A DNA stretch of 64,000 nt from the NCBI RefSeq assembly GCF_029867415.1, contig NC_081180.1, positions 24,018,808 through 24,082,807 of the forward strand. Reading direction: 5' to 3'. Source of the stretch: Vicia villosa (lineage: Eukaryota; Streptophyta; Magnoliopsida; Fabales; Fabaceae). A model generated the notes under the pieces. The model ran no database searches. It was given only the letters and a program-made list of their open reading frames with translations, and had not been told where the DNA came from. Below are positions 37,384 through 48,690 of this stretch, piece after piece (position 1 is the first letter of the stretch; the number at the start of each line of letters is the position of its first letter). A program made the position numbers and the translations under genes.

Positions 37384-38784
37384 TGTAAGTTTAAGAGTGC
37401 GCCTAAGAGGGGGGTGAATTAGGATTTTGAAGATTTATCCGGTTTTAGAATACTTGTACTTATTTTTGGTTAAGTATTTGAAGATTTTTGAATGGTTCTT
37501 TTCTTTTCTTGGTAATAGTGATGAAAGCGGTAAAATACGGAAAAGTAAAGAACACAATGATGTATACTGGTTCCCCTCACAATCCGAGAGTACTTCAGTC
37601 CCCTTTCAACATGAAAGAGATTTTACTATTGTTAGATCTTTGTACAAACCTATACTAAGACTCCTCCTACAATCTTCTAACAAAACCACCAAGAACAATC
37701 CTCTTGGATTTTCACTAAGTACATTAAGAGAACAATCCTCCCTTAATGACTTTCTTGCTTCCAACAATCCTGGACAACAAGAACAACCAACCAAGTAGAA
37801 CAAGAAAACAATCCTTTCCTTTCTACTAACTTGTTTCCAACAATCCTGGACAACAAGAATTTACAAAACAAATCTGGAAAATATTTGAGTGATAAAGTTG
37901 ATGAACATGTATCAATCTATAAGATTGATATTCTCTTTCAAGCAAGACAATTTACAATGATATAATAGTGCTCAAGTGTTTATGTATGAATGAGAAACTT
38001 TTCTAACAATGTGTAGAAAAAGTTTCAATGAAGGTTCAAGTATGAAACACTTGTATGAAAATATATGATGAAAATATATGATCAAAAAGGTGGTAAATTG
38101 TAATGAAAGAGGTGAAATTCAAATATGAAAATATAGAGTATATATAGTGTCTTAACACCCCTAGGAATGAGTATGATTCAATGAAAAGGTGCAAAGATTG
38201 ATGGTATTAAAATTGTTCACGTTCAGATTTGAAACATATTGTTTTTTGACTCTGGTACGCTGGAAATCGATTTACCATTATAGGAAATCGATTTCCCTGA
38301 AGCGTTGTGTCTAAAAATTCAAAAACTGACACTGGAAATCGATTTACCCATATAGGAAATCGATTTCCATGTTAAAAAATAGTTCTGGGAATCTGTTTCC
38401 AAATACAGGAAATCTGTTTCCAGTTCAGGAAATCTGTTTCCAAATACAGGAAATTTGTTTCCTGACAGCAAACAACTTTGATTTGAAATATAGGAAAAGA
38501 TTGATATTTTAACCAAAAGGACCATGCATGCAACTAAATATTTAGGAGAATATTGAGCACTAAGTTATCAATATAAATTGCATGCTTACACCTTAATAAA
38601 TCAAGATCAATGCTATTCTTCAAAATATAATTCTTGAATTCTTTGATGCTTTTACGCATGATGAATCTTGAGTACTTGATTTGATTAAATTCACTTGAGG
38701 CTTTTTCCATACTTTTTGACATGATCTTTTGATTATTACTTTGTCTTCATCAAAACAAAATAGATGGAGAGTCTTGACTTCACA
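37384..38784 (-). repeat. 5' LTR of the copia element
   Basis: This LTR is adjacent to the primer-binding site and is therefore the 5' LTR in the element's minus orientation. It lacks four bases (around 38650) that are present in the other LTR. Confidence 0.9.
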
Positions 38785-38789
38785 ATTTC

Positions 38790-39909
38790 ATATGTCAAGC
38801 TATGTAAGTTTCCAAATAAATTTCTCTCTTAAAACACCTTTCTTAAAACACCTTATTAAAATGAAAATTTGCGCCGCTGCTGCTTCTATGAAGAGAACAC
38901 ATATACATAGATTGGATTTGAAATATAAGATGCGGAGACATAATTCTAGAATGTGTAAGTCTTTTAATTTTAATTTGAACAAATTTAAACCATCAATTAA
39001 ATCTAACGGTATAATTTTTTTAATTTCATTGGTGAGAGACTTAATTGAACCTTCACCTTAAACTTCACCTAATAAAAAAAGGTTATAATTTATAACAAAA
39101 ACTAAAATAATATAATCGGAACAAAAATAGACTATATCAATTGAGTCTTTTAGCATGTAATTAGGAATCAATTACATACTACTGAAAAATATTAACCTTT
39201 ATATGGATCTCAATATCTTGAGAGATTAATTTTTGCAGATATATACCAAGTTAAAAGAAACATATCACGTGTCCTTTTTTTTTAACCGTGTCTTTTTTGC
39301 TAATAGAAATATAAGAAATATGTAATTTACTGAATAATAATTTCAATGCCACATGAAAAATCGGTAAATTTTATTCAGAAAATGTACTATAAAATACGTA
39401 TAAAGAAAGTACAGAAAAGAACTAATCGATATCTCCAAAGTTGATATGTCCTCTAGCTAAAATCTACCTCGCAACTAGTGATCGATATCATGCCATGCTG
39501 GCTAATTAACTCCACCAATCACCATGCATGCTCACAAACATAGGCAAATGAATTGAATAGTTCTTTTGTTGTATTTTTTAGGCAAAGTTTTAATATCATT
39601 GTCTCCCCAAGGTACTAATGGTCCCTATTCTTTCGTTTTATGCATGCATGGCCACACTTAATTTAAAGAATAGACAAAATGTGGTCACTACTTTCACCAT
39701 ATTTAAGACAACTAAGAATATAAAAAATTTATAATTATTAAACTAATACGTACCAATGCTTGTTTTGGACGTGTACTAAGCATTTGCCTCAAAACATTAA
39801 TGTGATATGAGACATGGGGTGTTCCCTTAATATGTTCTTTTGCACTTGTTTATTGTACCCAATCACTATAGAACAATAGTATACATAGCTTTCTTTGGTA
39901 TAGCATATA
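38790..39909. other. AT-rich spacer, no gene seen
   Basis: I see no conserved coding sequence, RNA or terminal repeats between the copia TSD and the TSD of the chimeric LTR element. The open frame at 38729-39061 starts inside the copia LTR and has no recognisable motif. Confidence 0.4.
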
Positions 39910-39914
39910 ATATT

Positions 39915-40171
39915 TGATAGGAGAGTATTATAGAATTTATATTAATAGTTATTAGTATTGTTATTGGATTCTAGTAGTATTTGGGCCTTTAATTAGTTAT
40001 TGGGCTTTTAGTTGCTATCCTTTATTACTATATATGTACTCATTGAGAGGTGGGAAAAATTATCAATGAAATCAAAGTTATCTTTATTTTTAATTTCCTT
40101 TACTTGTAGTGTTCTTCCCCTTTTAGTTAGAAAACCCTAATTTTGTAGTCTTGATAGGAATCTTCCTATCA
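39915..40171 (+). repeat. 5' LTR (257 bp)
   Basis: This LTR contains the TATA-like element at 40028-40036 and lies 16 bases upstream of the first ATG of the chimeric ORF, so it would act as its promoter and leader. It looks identical to 43375-43631. Confidence 0.93.
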
Positions 40172-40187
40172 ATTGGTGCTTTCATCC

Positions 40188-43100
40188 ATGTACTCTTATC
40201 CTCCTATGGATTATGCTTATCATACACCTTCATCTCATCAATGGAGCATTCCTCCAACCTATTCCACACCCACACCAACACCTTCATTTCCATCATTCCC
40301 ATGGGAACTCTTCACACCTTACTACACTCATGGATCTTCATCACCAAAATTTTATCTAAATCATGGATATTCACCTCATACACCTACCTCATATCCACCA
40401 CCACCTAACTCATATTCATCATCTCATTATCCATTCTACTACAATAATCATCATCAACCACTGCAACCAACAAAAACCTATCACACATTTAAAAAAGATT
40501 TTGAGAAGCATTTACAAGTGTCTCATCCTTGTTTTAAGAAAAGATCTCAAAAAAAATCTCAAAACCCATTCCAATGCACAGTACCTCCGGATCGGAAAAA
40601 GTCTCACTTCTCTTTTAAGAAAACGAAACAAAAACAACATAAACTAAAGAACCTCTCACCCCTCAATATCCACTCCAGAGAGCTCGCTTTCACGTTTTCA
40701 GCAGGGTCGTCTTCTTTCACCGCGACTTCCTCTATGTTCCGATCTTCATCGTTTGGAGCACCGTCAACGGATTCTTTGCCATTTGGAGCACCTACCTCGG
40801 CTTCTTCAACACTGTTTAAGGCACCGCCGTCGTCCTCGACTTCTTCGACTCCGTTTGGATTTGCATCTTACACGACACCGTTTGGAGGAACATCATCTAC
40901 GACTGCAACAACAACATCTGTTTTCCACTCGCATGAGAACGACGCGAAGGTATTGTTGTTTAATGATGTTTTAGAACATAATGCATATGAGGTGTTTGAT
41001 AAAATACCTCTCTATGTTTCTGATGAGCTTGCGTTGGAAGATACTGGTTCCATGGTTTCTATTGAAGCTGAGAATGACGAGGAAATGATTGTGGATGGAC
41101 AAGGTCTTCAAATTAGAGTAGATTGTGATGGATACTCTACTGCTTGTTCAATTGATCATGAGAGTTTTAGTGACAACGTGATGCAGCAAGGTTTCACTTT
41201 GAATACCATAGCGAAACTTCCACGACCTCCTGAACCTCCAGTTGAGTTGCATGCCTCAGCAGGCTCATATAATAGCGCCGAGACAGAATCTATACATTGT
41301 GATTTTTCTACAACATTATCACCAAAAGTTCCTTTGACTTCTCAAGAATTTACACCTTCACCGGCAGTAGAATCAAGTTTTGAACCCCCAGGTCAGATCA
41401 ATGCACAAACAGAAATAGAAGAAGGCGAGGAATATCTTGAGGTTCAGAATTGTGGCGTGGAAACAAATGATAATCCACACTCAATCTCATTGGAGTTGCA
41501 CGACCCTACCGGTTCTACGACTAACAACAAAACCGATATTGTGAATTTTGATTCTGCAGCAATAGCAATAGTTATAGAATCACTGATATCAGCATGGCCA
41601 GATTTTACGATGAACACAGACGCATTGAGAAAGCTACATTTTGTTATTCTGGCTCTGCTTAGTGCTTCTATAGTTCAAGATGAAGGTGGTTACAAATATT
41701 TTACATGGACTGTTACTTATGGAACTCTTTCTCCTTTAGGTACTCCTCAGCAGGTGATTCTGATCAATGGTCAATTTCCGGGGCCTCAAATAGACTTAGT
41801 AACTAATGAAAATGTGATTCTCAACCTTGTCAACAAATTGGACCAACCATTTCTACTCACTTGGAATGAATCTATTGGTTCTTGGCATCAGGAGGCTGTA
41901 TCTGTCAGTTTAGAAACAGCTTTTACTTCAGATAGACACTTATATAGTGCTAGAGACGGGACCAGCATCGGAGATCCAACTGTTTCGTTTGAACAAGCCA
42001 AATTCCCTACAAATCCATCAGTTCATTCGCAGGAGGCATTAAGGTTAGTAAACTATGCTGTTGGAAAGTCTGTTGCTGATTTCAGAAGGGAAATGCAGAG
42101 ACATTCAATCGCAATTCGTCAATTATTGCACTACAAGGGACAGTCGGATCCTTTGAAGGGTGGTGCACTAAATAAAGCTGTGCGGGACACTGCAAATGAG
42201 GTTATCTTTGCAATGTTTTCAAAAGATAATGATAATGATGTCGAAGCTTCAGATTCCAGTGCTAAAATATGTAGCCCACTTGAGGCATCATTGCATGAGT
42301 CAATGTTTCAACTAGTTATTTCACAGTGGCGGCAGGTCTATGAAGGTCACTTTGTACCCAACAGTGAGATGGGAGATATTCAAATGGCCAATTCAATACT
42401 GGTTTTAAGGAGTTTCACAAGCAATTTCAGCAGGAAACATATATTTGGACAAGGAGGAACAGTAATGGCTAATAACAGCTTTTCCGATCTTCAAAATCCA
42501 CAATATGCACTTGATGGCAAAGCATGTGCAGCTGTTGGACATAGTAGTCTCATGACTCTCTATGATATCATGTGTAGTCAGCTTGATGTGACTTCAACCC
42601 AACTTGTGAATGATGATACCGTTTTGAGTTTTCCGACTGCTACTCTAAACGTCGTTTCGGTCTTAATCCCAGCCATCATCAATGGAGACTACTATGCTCG
42701 TGTTGAGGGGATGAAAATAATATCTAATCTAAATAAAGCTGTTGAGTCGCATATACACCCTACTGCACCAGTAACTACAAAGACAGGGTTAAGATCAATA
42801 TACACTCAGTTATGTCAGGATGACATGCCTATGGTTATAATATCTGATGCAACAAGTCTAGGAAAATTTGCTGCAACTGTTGAGTATACTCATTTTAAGG
42901 CTGACATCATGTCAATTTTTAACAATTCTGCTCTTGGAAAATTGTTGGAGCCACAAGATTGTGTTGCACATATACTCCTAGTTATGGTTAATTTCTCTCG
43001 GGATAAATTGTGGCGTGTCTGTTACATGGCTGCAAATCAGTTGTTTGAGCTCTATGAAGCTGTAGGCCGGAAACCCACCGGATCGGAGTTGGTCCCTGCT

Positions 43101-43331
43101 TATGTTGGATTGCTTCATGATAATGAGGCTGACGTACGCATAGCAGCTTCTGGGAAAGTGACTAAGTTTTGTCGGATTTTATGTCCCATAGAGACATCTT
43201 TGGATGCAGTGGAATCATCTTACATGAGAAAATTGATTTTTCAAATTCTGGAGTTTGTGTTGCAAATAATCAGTGATAATTTGTTATTCAAGCAATGGGA
43301 TCCAGGAACGATATCTCTACTCTCATATTGA
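40188..43331 (+). CDS. Chimeric ORF (about 1047 aa) assembled from host-gene fragments
   Basis: The frame is open from just after the LTR; the first ATG is 40188. Residues 1-160 are Pro/Ser/Tyr/His-rich, then Lys-rich, and unrecognised. Residues 168-248 are a Ser/Thr/Phe-Gly-rich stretch ([25 protein letters not shown]) like an FG nucleoporin. Residues 479-560 match the signal peptide and first cupredoxin part of SKU5-similar proteins ([35 protein letters not shown]). Residues 612-680 match the VHS/ENTH region of MTV1/tepsin-type proteins ([31 protein letters not shown]). Residues 866-1001 match HEAT repeats of PP2A scaffold subunit A ([44 protein letters not shown]). The parts at 250-478 and 681-865 are unidentified. 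Fragments are fused in frame without visible introns. Function unknown; these assignments rest on motif recognition. Confidence 0.85.
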   Translation: MYSYPPMDYAYHTPSSHQWSIPPTYSTPTPTPSFPSFPWELFTPYYTHGSSSPKFYLNHGYSPHTPTSYPPPPNSYSSSHYPFYYNNHHQPLQPTKTYHTFKKDFEKHLQVSHPCFKKRSQKKSQNPFQCTVPPDRKKSHFSFKKTKQKQHKLKNLSPLNIHSRELAFTFSAGSSSFTATSSMFRSSSFGAPSTDSLPFGAPTSASSTLFKAPPSSSTSSTPFGFASYTTPFGGTSSTTATTTSVFHSHENDAKVLLFNDVLEHNAYEVFDKIPLYVSDELALEDTGSMVSIEAENDEEMIVDGQGLQIRVDCDGYSTACSIDHESFSDNVMQQGFTLNTIAKLPRPPEPPVELHASAGSYNSAETESIHCDFSTTLSPKVPLTSQEFTPSPAVESSFEPPGQINAQTEIEEGEEYLEVQNCGVETNDNPHSISLELHDPTGSTTNNKTDIVNFDSAAIAIVIESLISAWPDFTMNTDALRKLHFVILALLSASIVQDEGGYKYFTWTVTYGTLSPLGTPQQVILINGQFPGPQIDLVTNENVILNLVNKLDQPFLLTWNESIGSWHQEAVSVSLETAFTSDRHLYSARDGTSIGDPTVSFEQAKFPTNPSVHSQEALRLVNYAVGKSVADFRREMQRHSIAIRQLLHYKGQSDPLKGGALNKAVRDTANEVIFAMFSKDNDNDVEASDSSAKICSPLEASLHESMFQLVISQWRQVYEGHFVPNSEMGDIQMANSILVLRSFTSNFSRKHIFGQGGTVMANNSFSDLQNPQYALDGKACAAVGHSSLMTLYDIMCSQLDVTSTQLVNDDTVLSFPTATLNVVSVLIPAIINGDYYARVEGMKIISNLNKAVESHIHPTAPVTTKTGLRSIYTQLCQDDMPMVIISDATSLGKFAATVEYTHFKADIMSIFNNSALGKLLEPQDCVAHILLVMVNFSRDKLWRVCYMAANQLFELYEAVGRKPTGSELVPAYVGLLHDNEADVRIAASGKVTKFCRILCPIETSLDAVESSYMRKLIFQILEFVLQIISDNLLFKQWDPGTISLLSY

Positions 43332-43374
43332 TTTTAGAACCTTGAGGACAAGGTTCAAGTGAACCCCGCGGCAA

Positions 43375-43631
43375 TGATAGGAGAGTATTATAGAATTTAT
43401 ATTAATAGTTATTAGTATTGTTATTGGATTCTAGTAGTATTTGGGCCTTTAATTAGTTATTGGGCTTTTAGTTGCTATCCTTTATTACTATATATGTACT
43501 CATTGAGAGGTGGGAAAAATTATCAATGAAATCAAAGTTATCTTTATTTTTAATTTCCTTTACTTGTAGTGTTCTTCCCCTTTTAGTTAGAAAACCCTAA
43601 TTTTGTAGTCTTGATAGGAATCTTCCTATCA
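43375..43631 (+). repeat. 3' LTR (257 bp)
   Basis: This is an apparently identical copy of 39915-40171, followed directly by the TSD ATATT. Confidence 0.93.
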
Positions 43632-43636
43632 ATATT

Positions 43637-44110
43637 GCAATCTATTATAGTACATTAATGTTTAGTTTATATTAAAGGAAAGAAAAAATTACCACGTTTT
43701 TTCTCCTCTGGTAGACAAGTTTGTGTGACCTGTCTAATCAATGAACATGTAGGAGTAATCTGGAACTATGAAGACCAAACATGAGTGTGAAGATTTATTA
43801 CCGATGTTTTGTCCTTAATTAAAATGGTGGTCACCATCTTAAACTTTCATCCAATAGTTTAAAAACTGGCTCAACTATCGATCTAACAAAGTTAAGGAGT
43901 CAAAGGATCCGGGATCAATAGATATGGTAGCAAAATGGAGCAACTTTTAACTCTTTTTTTTTTAATCAAAAGGAAAAATATTAATTCAAAAGTACAAGAA
44001 ATATACTTTAATTACTACACGATCAATAAGTCATATGGTCTTTCTAGCACTATCGTGACGTTGCTCCCTTTGATTAGAGGCTCCCTCCACTAAGATCCAA
44101 AAGGGGGAAA
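43637..44110. other. No feature recognised
   Basis: This short spacer lies between the chimeric LTR element and the RNase H part of the old Tat-like element. It probably belongs to the decayed left end of that element, but I cannot align it to a domain. Confidence 0.3.
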
Positions 44111-44114
44111 ATCT

Positions 44115-44383
44115 TCTTGTTGATGGGTGTGCTGAACTCTACTAGAAAATTTGTCAGGACCGATGTGATGTCTTTAATTAGGAATATAGTGGACATTGTA
44201 TTCACACAGTTTGACTGTCTAAGATATCATTCTTCCAACCAGGTATGTCTTCTTAAGGACTTGGCATGTATGATAGTTTGTTTTTACCAATATCTGATGT
44301 TCTTGAAGATAAGGTCTAAGCTTTTTTGCGGTCACCACTATCACCAATGTGAGCCTTTCTATCTTCTGATCACTAACAAACAA
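44115..44383 (-). pseudogene. Tat-like gypsy RNase H fragment (left of the CACTA insertion)
   Basis: On the minus strand this reads FVSDQKIERLTLVIVV, TAKKLRPYLQEHQILV, and LVGRMIS followed by a stop. This is the RNase H region of Tat-group Ty3/gypsy polyproteins, which commonly read SARKLRPYFQAH. It continues the RT fragment at 49218-50032 once the CACTA element is removed. Confidence 0.75.
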
Positions 44384-44399
44384 CACTAGTACAAAAATG

Positions 44400-44765
44400 T
44401 TAATTTACACCCGTTTTTTATTAAATTTACACCCATTATTTTTAATAAAAATCGGGTGTATATCCACCGGGTGAGAAATGTCTAACGAATTTACACCCGT
44501 TTAAAACGAGTGTAAATCAGGTGTAAATACGTTCTTAATTACTCCCCATTTTAACAAAAATCGGGTGTAATTGGGCATAATTACGTTTTTAATTACACCC
44601 TATTTTAACAAAAATCGGGTGTAATTGGGCGTAATTACGTTTTTAATTACACCCTATTTTAATAAAAATCAGGTGTAATTGAGCGTAATTACGTTTTTAA
44701 TTACACTCTATTTTAATAAAAATCGGGTGTAGATACGTTCTTAATTACACCCTATTTTAATAAAA
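44400..44765. repeat. CACTA left subterminal repeats
   Basis: From about 44527 a unit of about 60 bp containing AATTACGTTTTTAATTACAC and AAAAATCGGGTGTAA repeats four to five times. The outer part carries TTACACCCG in both orientations. Such arrays are the usual transposase-binding regions of CACTA elements (family knowledge). The matching right-end repeats are at 48990-49200. Confidence 0.85.
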
Positions 44766-45256
44766 ATCATTGTTTAGCTGTAACTGATTTGTCAGATTTA
44801 GCTTAGAATTTAAATATAAAAAATGATGGGTTTTGATAAATTCTATTGCAAATAAACCTCTTTTGTAGTATTTCTTCCAGAAACAGCCTAAGTTTGCTCA
44901 CACCTATATTTGTCTTTCTTGATAAAGAAAAATAGACTAACATATTCAATGACTTTTCATCACTCATACTATATTGCTCTTTTTATAAAGCTAGCTTGGA
45001 ATGAAAACTACAATACCATCTCATATAGACACAAAATGAAAGAAAAACTCTATCAAGAATGAAATCCAGTAATAATAGTGATAAACAACATAGTAGAATG
45101 CACCTTTAGAGACATTTAGTGATATTATCATCTCAGTCATTTGAGATTAAAAGACCTGCATTTTCTCTGAATAGAAAACAAAATAAATCACTTTCATTTC
45201 TACTAGTGTTTGCTTGCTCTTAGTAAATAATATGAACAGAATAATTTCATTCTTAC

Positions 45257-45835
45257 ACAGACACGGACGATCCGGTAATTGTTCCAAACAATCCTGATAA
45301 CAAAATGCCAACTCCCTAACAAACATAAATAAGATGCATGAGGAATTATACTTAAAATTGAAAGTTCTACTTGATAGCTTGGTTAAAAATCAACATTTAT
45401 ATCAAATCAATTATGAAATTTTACCATTATTACAATTATCATTTATAAAAGCAAGATTTAGTTGTGTCTGTACCTGCCAACCGATACCTCGACTAAGAAT
45501 AGAAGGCGGTAATGGTGTTGCACTTGCATGCCTATATACGGCAATGAAAGCTCCGGTAGACTGTGAACCGCAAGAAGCACGTGAGTATATAACTTAATTT
45601 TACTTCAACATAAGTAAGCTTCATTGCACTGATAAAATACCCCATAGTTCCGGAAAATAATAATAACGGAATGTACAATTTAAGAATAATTTCTTCAAGA
45701 ATAACAATTAAACAGAAACCAAATCTTACACCAATTAAAAAAGAGAATATCTTAAAAAAGAAGTCACCTCTACAAGAGCAACAAAAGATGCCATCATCAT
45801 GGCAAACGCTTCGCCTGCATCAAATGTATTAACAG
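45257..45835 (-). pseudogene. Captured nucleobase-ascorbate transporter exons
   Basis: Three minus-strand exons with GT-AG borders encode consecutive parts of a NAT/NCS2 membrane permease. About 45835-45768 reads FDAGEAFAMMMASFVALVE. 45560-45474 (29 codons) reads STGAFIAVYRHASATP through LSRGIGWQ. 45315-45257 reads GVGILLSGLFGTITGSSVS. The phases fit each other (0, 0, 2). They cover about 70 of the usual roughly 530 residues, in the region before the conserved NAT signature, so no transporter can be made. Intron sequence is retained, which indicates DNA-level capture. Confidence 0.85.
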
Positions 45836-45864
45836 ATAAGTGGTAGACACTAAGTAACAGGCAT
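45836..45864. repeat. 29-bp direct repeat, copy 1
   Basis: A 29-bp word containing GTGGTAGACACTAAGTAACA occurs here and again at 47679-47707. One copy lies just upstream of the captured NAT exon and the other just upstream of the captured hydrolase exons, in the same orientation. Confidence 0.9.
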
Positions 45865-46146
45865 GGTTTTGCAGCTGAGTTAACGGTCAATCGGATGAAC
45901 ATTCTAAATTCGATAATGCAGTTAAGATACAGTTCGATTTCGGACAGTGGAAGGTTAGTAAATACAATGTAGGTGGCACACTTTTACCTATATCTCCAAA
46001 AGCTTTTGTGGCTCAAAACTTAAGAATCCTTCTGAATACTGAAAACTCTATCCTTTGAAGCTTTACTGTGTTGCCTATAGGAGCCGCCTGTGTTATTTAC
46101 ATCCAAACCGAACTCGTGTATACCATCAGTTTCACATCATTCCATA

Positions 46147-47626
46147 TCAGAAATCAGAATCAGATACTTGTAAAGCATCTTCCATGTTTTTCTCAAATGC
46201 AGTTTCCTCTTGTCGTTCAAGCGGACCTTGAGGAGTTCCAAAAAGAGTGGAGAATATCTTCTCATGGCATTCATCACAGAAAAAGTAATAGGAGAAGTGA
46301 CCCTCATTAGGAAGCTTGTGAGTTACAGCTTCTGGTAACACCCTTTCTATGTATTCCATCATTGATGGCGGGACCACCCTATCGTCCAATCCCTGATTGA
46401 GAATTCAAAAGGGAAATGTAAGATTCCTAAATTGCATTGAGTTGAACTCCAGTTCAAAAAAATAAGTCGGAAATACTCAAAGAACATGTTCAAACCTGCC
46501 ATATGTGTATACGGCCGAGATATCCTGCGGGTTCAAATTCTGTCTGACCGTACATGGACTTCAACCAAAGAAGCAAGCTTCCTGTTCGACACTTCTTATG
46601 CACACGAAGTTCTTCGATGTCGAAATCCCATTTAGATACCTGCAGTACAGCTTCCTCTATAAATGGTTTCATGTTTCCCTGGCGAACTGACTCCTCTAAA
46701 TCCCTCTGCCAAAACTCTTGGAATGCAGGTTCGTCGACAAGAATTTCATCCTGAACAACATATATGAATTAGATTGTCAACAGATCATAACAGCCCTAAA
46801 TGGCTATTGGCAATAAAGAAAACATTCGCACACGTTGTATCCCTTTCAACATTATTCAATTTCAAGGTTGTCGCAGCTCACCTTCTTTCCTAGTGAAAGT
46901 GAAAATTGCTTGTCAACGCGGTCATGCTTTTCCGGCAAGAAACTTTTCCGATAGAAAAAAGAGAGAAGCTTTGGAAATCTATAAGCCAAGGAATACATAT
47001 ATTTTCTCCTTGGAAGCCACTTCTCCCAAGTTCTTTTCATCTCATCTTTAGTCATGTGTGACTCATATGGATTAACCATAGGGGCTAACATTGCAGCACC
47101 TGTAATTTCATGTAATATACAAGTCATCAACAGCGGGTACACAAACAACTAGAAATTATTACATTGGTATAACCACAATTGACATTTTCTTCACATTAGC
47201 TTACATGAATCGAGATAGAGCCACATATCACCAAAGAAAAACATTATTATCATTTTAAATTTTAAACATTTAAAAAAATGCTCACATACAAATTCGTTAC
47301 TATAACTTATAAGCCGTTTTCAGATGCAAAGTTTAAAATGAATCCTTCAAAGGTATCAAGACAATAAAATTTTGAAAAAAGGGAACCTGCAATTCTCTCG
47401 GGAATATATCTCAGCGAAGCCCAAGCATGAATGCATCCACTTGAATGACACAACACCCAGAACTTATCAGTTACATTGACAGCATCGACTAGATGCAACA
47501 TATCCATAGCTGATGAATTGAAATTTCGGTTGGGATGCGGATCACTCTCCCCAAAACCAGGAAGATCATAAGTGACCAAGCGAACACCATACCCTTCAAG
47601 CAACAATGGTTTAACCCCAGGAATAC
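46147..47626 (-). pseudogene. Captured alpha/beta-hydrolase, C-terminal 319 codons with intact frame
   Basis: Four minus-strand exons, 47626-47387, 47099-46882, 46750-46496 and 46392-46147, join in frame with GT-AG introns. They encode the last 319 residues of an alpha/beta-hydrolase-fold protein and end at TAA. The nucleophile elbow CHSSGC (after NVTDKFWVL), the acid in GLDDRVVPPS and the histidine in LPNEGHFSYYFF form a plausible Ser-Asp-His triad. No stop or frameshift interrupts it. The normal N-terminus is not present upstream, where LTR-like sequence begins, so it is truncated unless fused to another start. The substrate of this plant subfamily is unknown to me. 45865-46146 would be its 3' UTR. 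Confidence 0.85.
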
Positions 47627-47678
47627 CTACCATTAGCCAAATTATAAAAGGCAAAAGAAAAATTATTTGCAGGGGAAG

Positions 47679-47707
47679 ATAAGTGGTAGACACTAAGTAA
47701 CAGGCAT
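47679..47707. repeat. 29-bp direct repeat, copy 2
   Basis: This is the second copy of the word at 45836-45864. It abuts the LTR-like fragment that starts at about 47709. Confidence 0.9.
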
Positions 47708-47708
47708 C

Positions 47709-48090
47709 AAATGTTTTGTGCAGTCAGCAAGGCCCGCAAAGAAAGCTCAATAACAAGCGCCGAAAGGGAAGTCACACCGAACAGGTGAACCCTCACTTCC
47801 CCCAAGAACAAGTGATCACACCCTCCATCATATCTCTCACCGTTGATATCTAATCGAACGGTCATCCGCAAAACTCAAAAGGCGTCGGATTACACGAGGA
47901 CGGTTCTAATGCCTATACTATATAAAGATCGTAGCACGCCGTTTCAGGTATTCAATTCATTCCTAATTTCATATTACCTCTCGCTCAATAACTAACTTGA
48001 GGGTTGGAGTGTTAACCTAGCAGGTCTACCCCTCGCCGCCGTACCGAAAGTTTGACCCACCGTACCAAGACCTCATTTCAATACTTCATC
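47709..48090 (+). repeat. Gypsy LTR-like fragment inside the CACTA element
   Basis: This GC-richer stretch contains a TATA box (ACTATATAAAGATCG, about 47929). Downstream it has GGTTGGAGTGTTAACC and CAGGTCTACCCCTCGCCGCC, wording typical of Tat/Ogre LTR ends. I infer an LTR remnant in plus orientation. Whether it could drive transcription is untested. Confidence 0.5.
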
Positions 48091-48352
48091 GCACACTTCT
48101 TCCAAACAGAATAATTTCAATGAAAGTAAGTGTACAATTGGTTTAGATTGAAGTGACAGTGCAGATGGTTTAAATCCAATCTGTAACCCAAACAAAATAT
48201 GCTTAAAGAAGTGAATGAACATGAATGAAGTTGTTGAAATGTTCTTGATGCAGTGGCATATGTGAATTTAATTCATTATTTACATTACAATCAAACAATG
48301 CATATGGTTTAAATCCAATCTGTAACCCAAACACAAGATAACATTCACATAC

Positions 48353-48690
48353 CATGGCTTCGAGATATCGAAGTCGTTCCCTGCACATTTCCTCTCTAGC
48401 CTGCAAATCAAACAGCACATTTCAGTACCCACCAAACTTTTATTCAATTTATTGGACATTTAACAAAATGGGTCGAGTTTTTAATGATAAAATGAAGCAC
48501 CCATTTTCCAATTATGTGAGGAAATTCAACAAACACATAGAGAGCATTGAGAGAGTATTACGAGTTGTAGATCGTTGTAGAGAGGCTTGGAGATGAGAGA
48601 TCCATCGGGAGCCAAGCAGTGGCGCTCTAGCTGATCGACGACATGTGCTACATCGGCGGGGAGGTCTTGGCTGTGCAAACCCTTAACCAT
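48353..48690 (-). pseudogene. Captured N-terminus of an AUGMIN subunit 4-like protein
   Basis: Minus-strand exon 48690-48562 starts with ATG and encodes 43 residues beginning MVKGLHSQDLPADVAHVV. It is followed by GT and, after an AG at 48402-48401, exon 48400-48353 encodes AREEMCRERLRYLEAM with a GT donor after it. This matches what I recall of plant AUG4 N-termini, where AUG4 is part of the augmin complex that branches microtubules. Only 59 of roughly 420 residues are present. The upstream leader (48691-48901) is retained, so a captured promoter and 5' UTR are possible. Confidence 0.7.

Larger units (their letters stand above)
33623..38784 (-). mobile_element. Gag-only Ty1/copia LTR retrotransposon with TSD
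   Basis: LTRs lie at 33623-35027 and 37384-38784 (about 1.4 kb each; ends TGTAAG...TTCACA), with a perfect 5-bp TSD ATTTC at 33618-33622 and 38785-38789. On the minus strand the primer site ATTGGCATCAGAG abuts the 37384 LTR, and a purine tract AAAAAGGGGGAGAA (35028-35041) abuts the other. The interior (about 2.36 kb) encodes only gag; protease, integrase and RT are absent. The LTRs differ at about ten positions by eye, including a 4-bp indel near 34890/38650. The layout resembles the SIRE/Maximus lineage. Confidence 0.92.
39915..43631 (+). mobile_element. LTR element carrying a multi-gene chimeric ORF
   Basis: Two 257-bp LTRs (39915-40171 and 43375-43631; ends TGATAGG...CCTATCA) appear identical by reading. 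A perfect 5-bp TSD, ATATT, is at 39910-39914 and 43632-43636. The sequence after the left LTR, ATTGGTGCTTTCAT, is the presumed primer-binding site, and a TATA-like CTATATATG (40028) sits in the LTR, so orientation is plus. Just before the right LTR, AACCTTGAGGACAAGG recalls the end of Tat/Athila-type polyproteins. No gag, protease, RT or integrase is present; nearly the whole interior is one ORF built partly from host genes. Confidence 0.93.

Noticed and set aside
40363..40974. His-rich and Arg-rich alternative frames inside the chimeric ORF
   Set aside because: Out-of-frame readings of the long ORF at 40188-43331.
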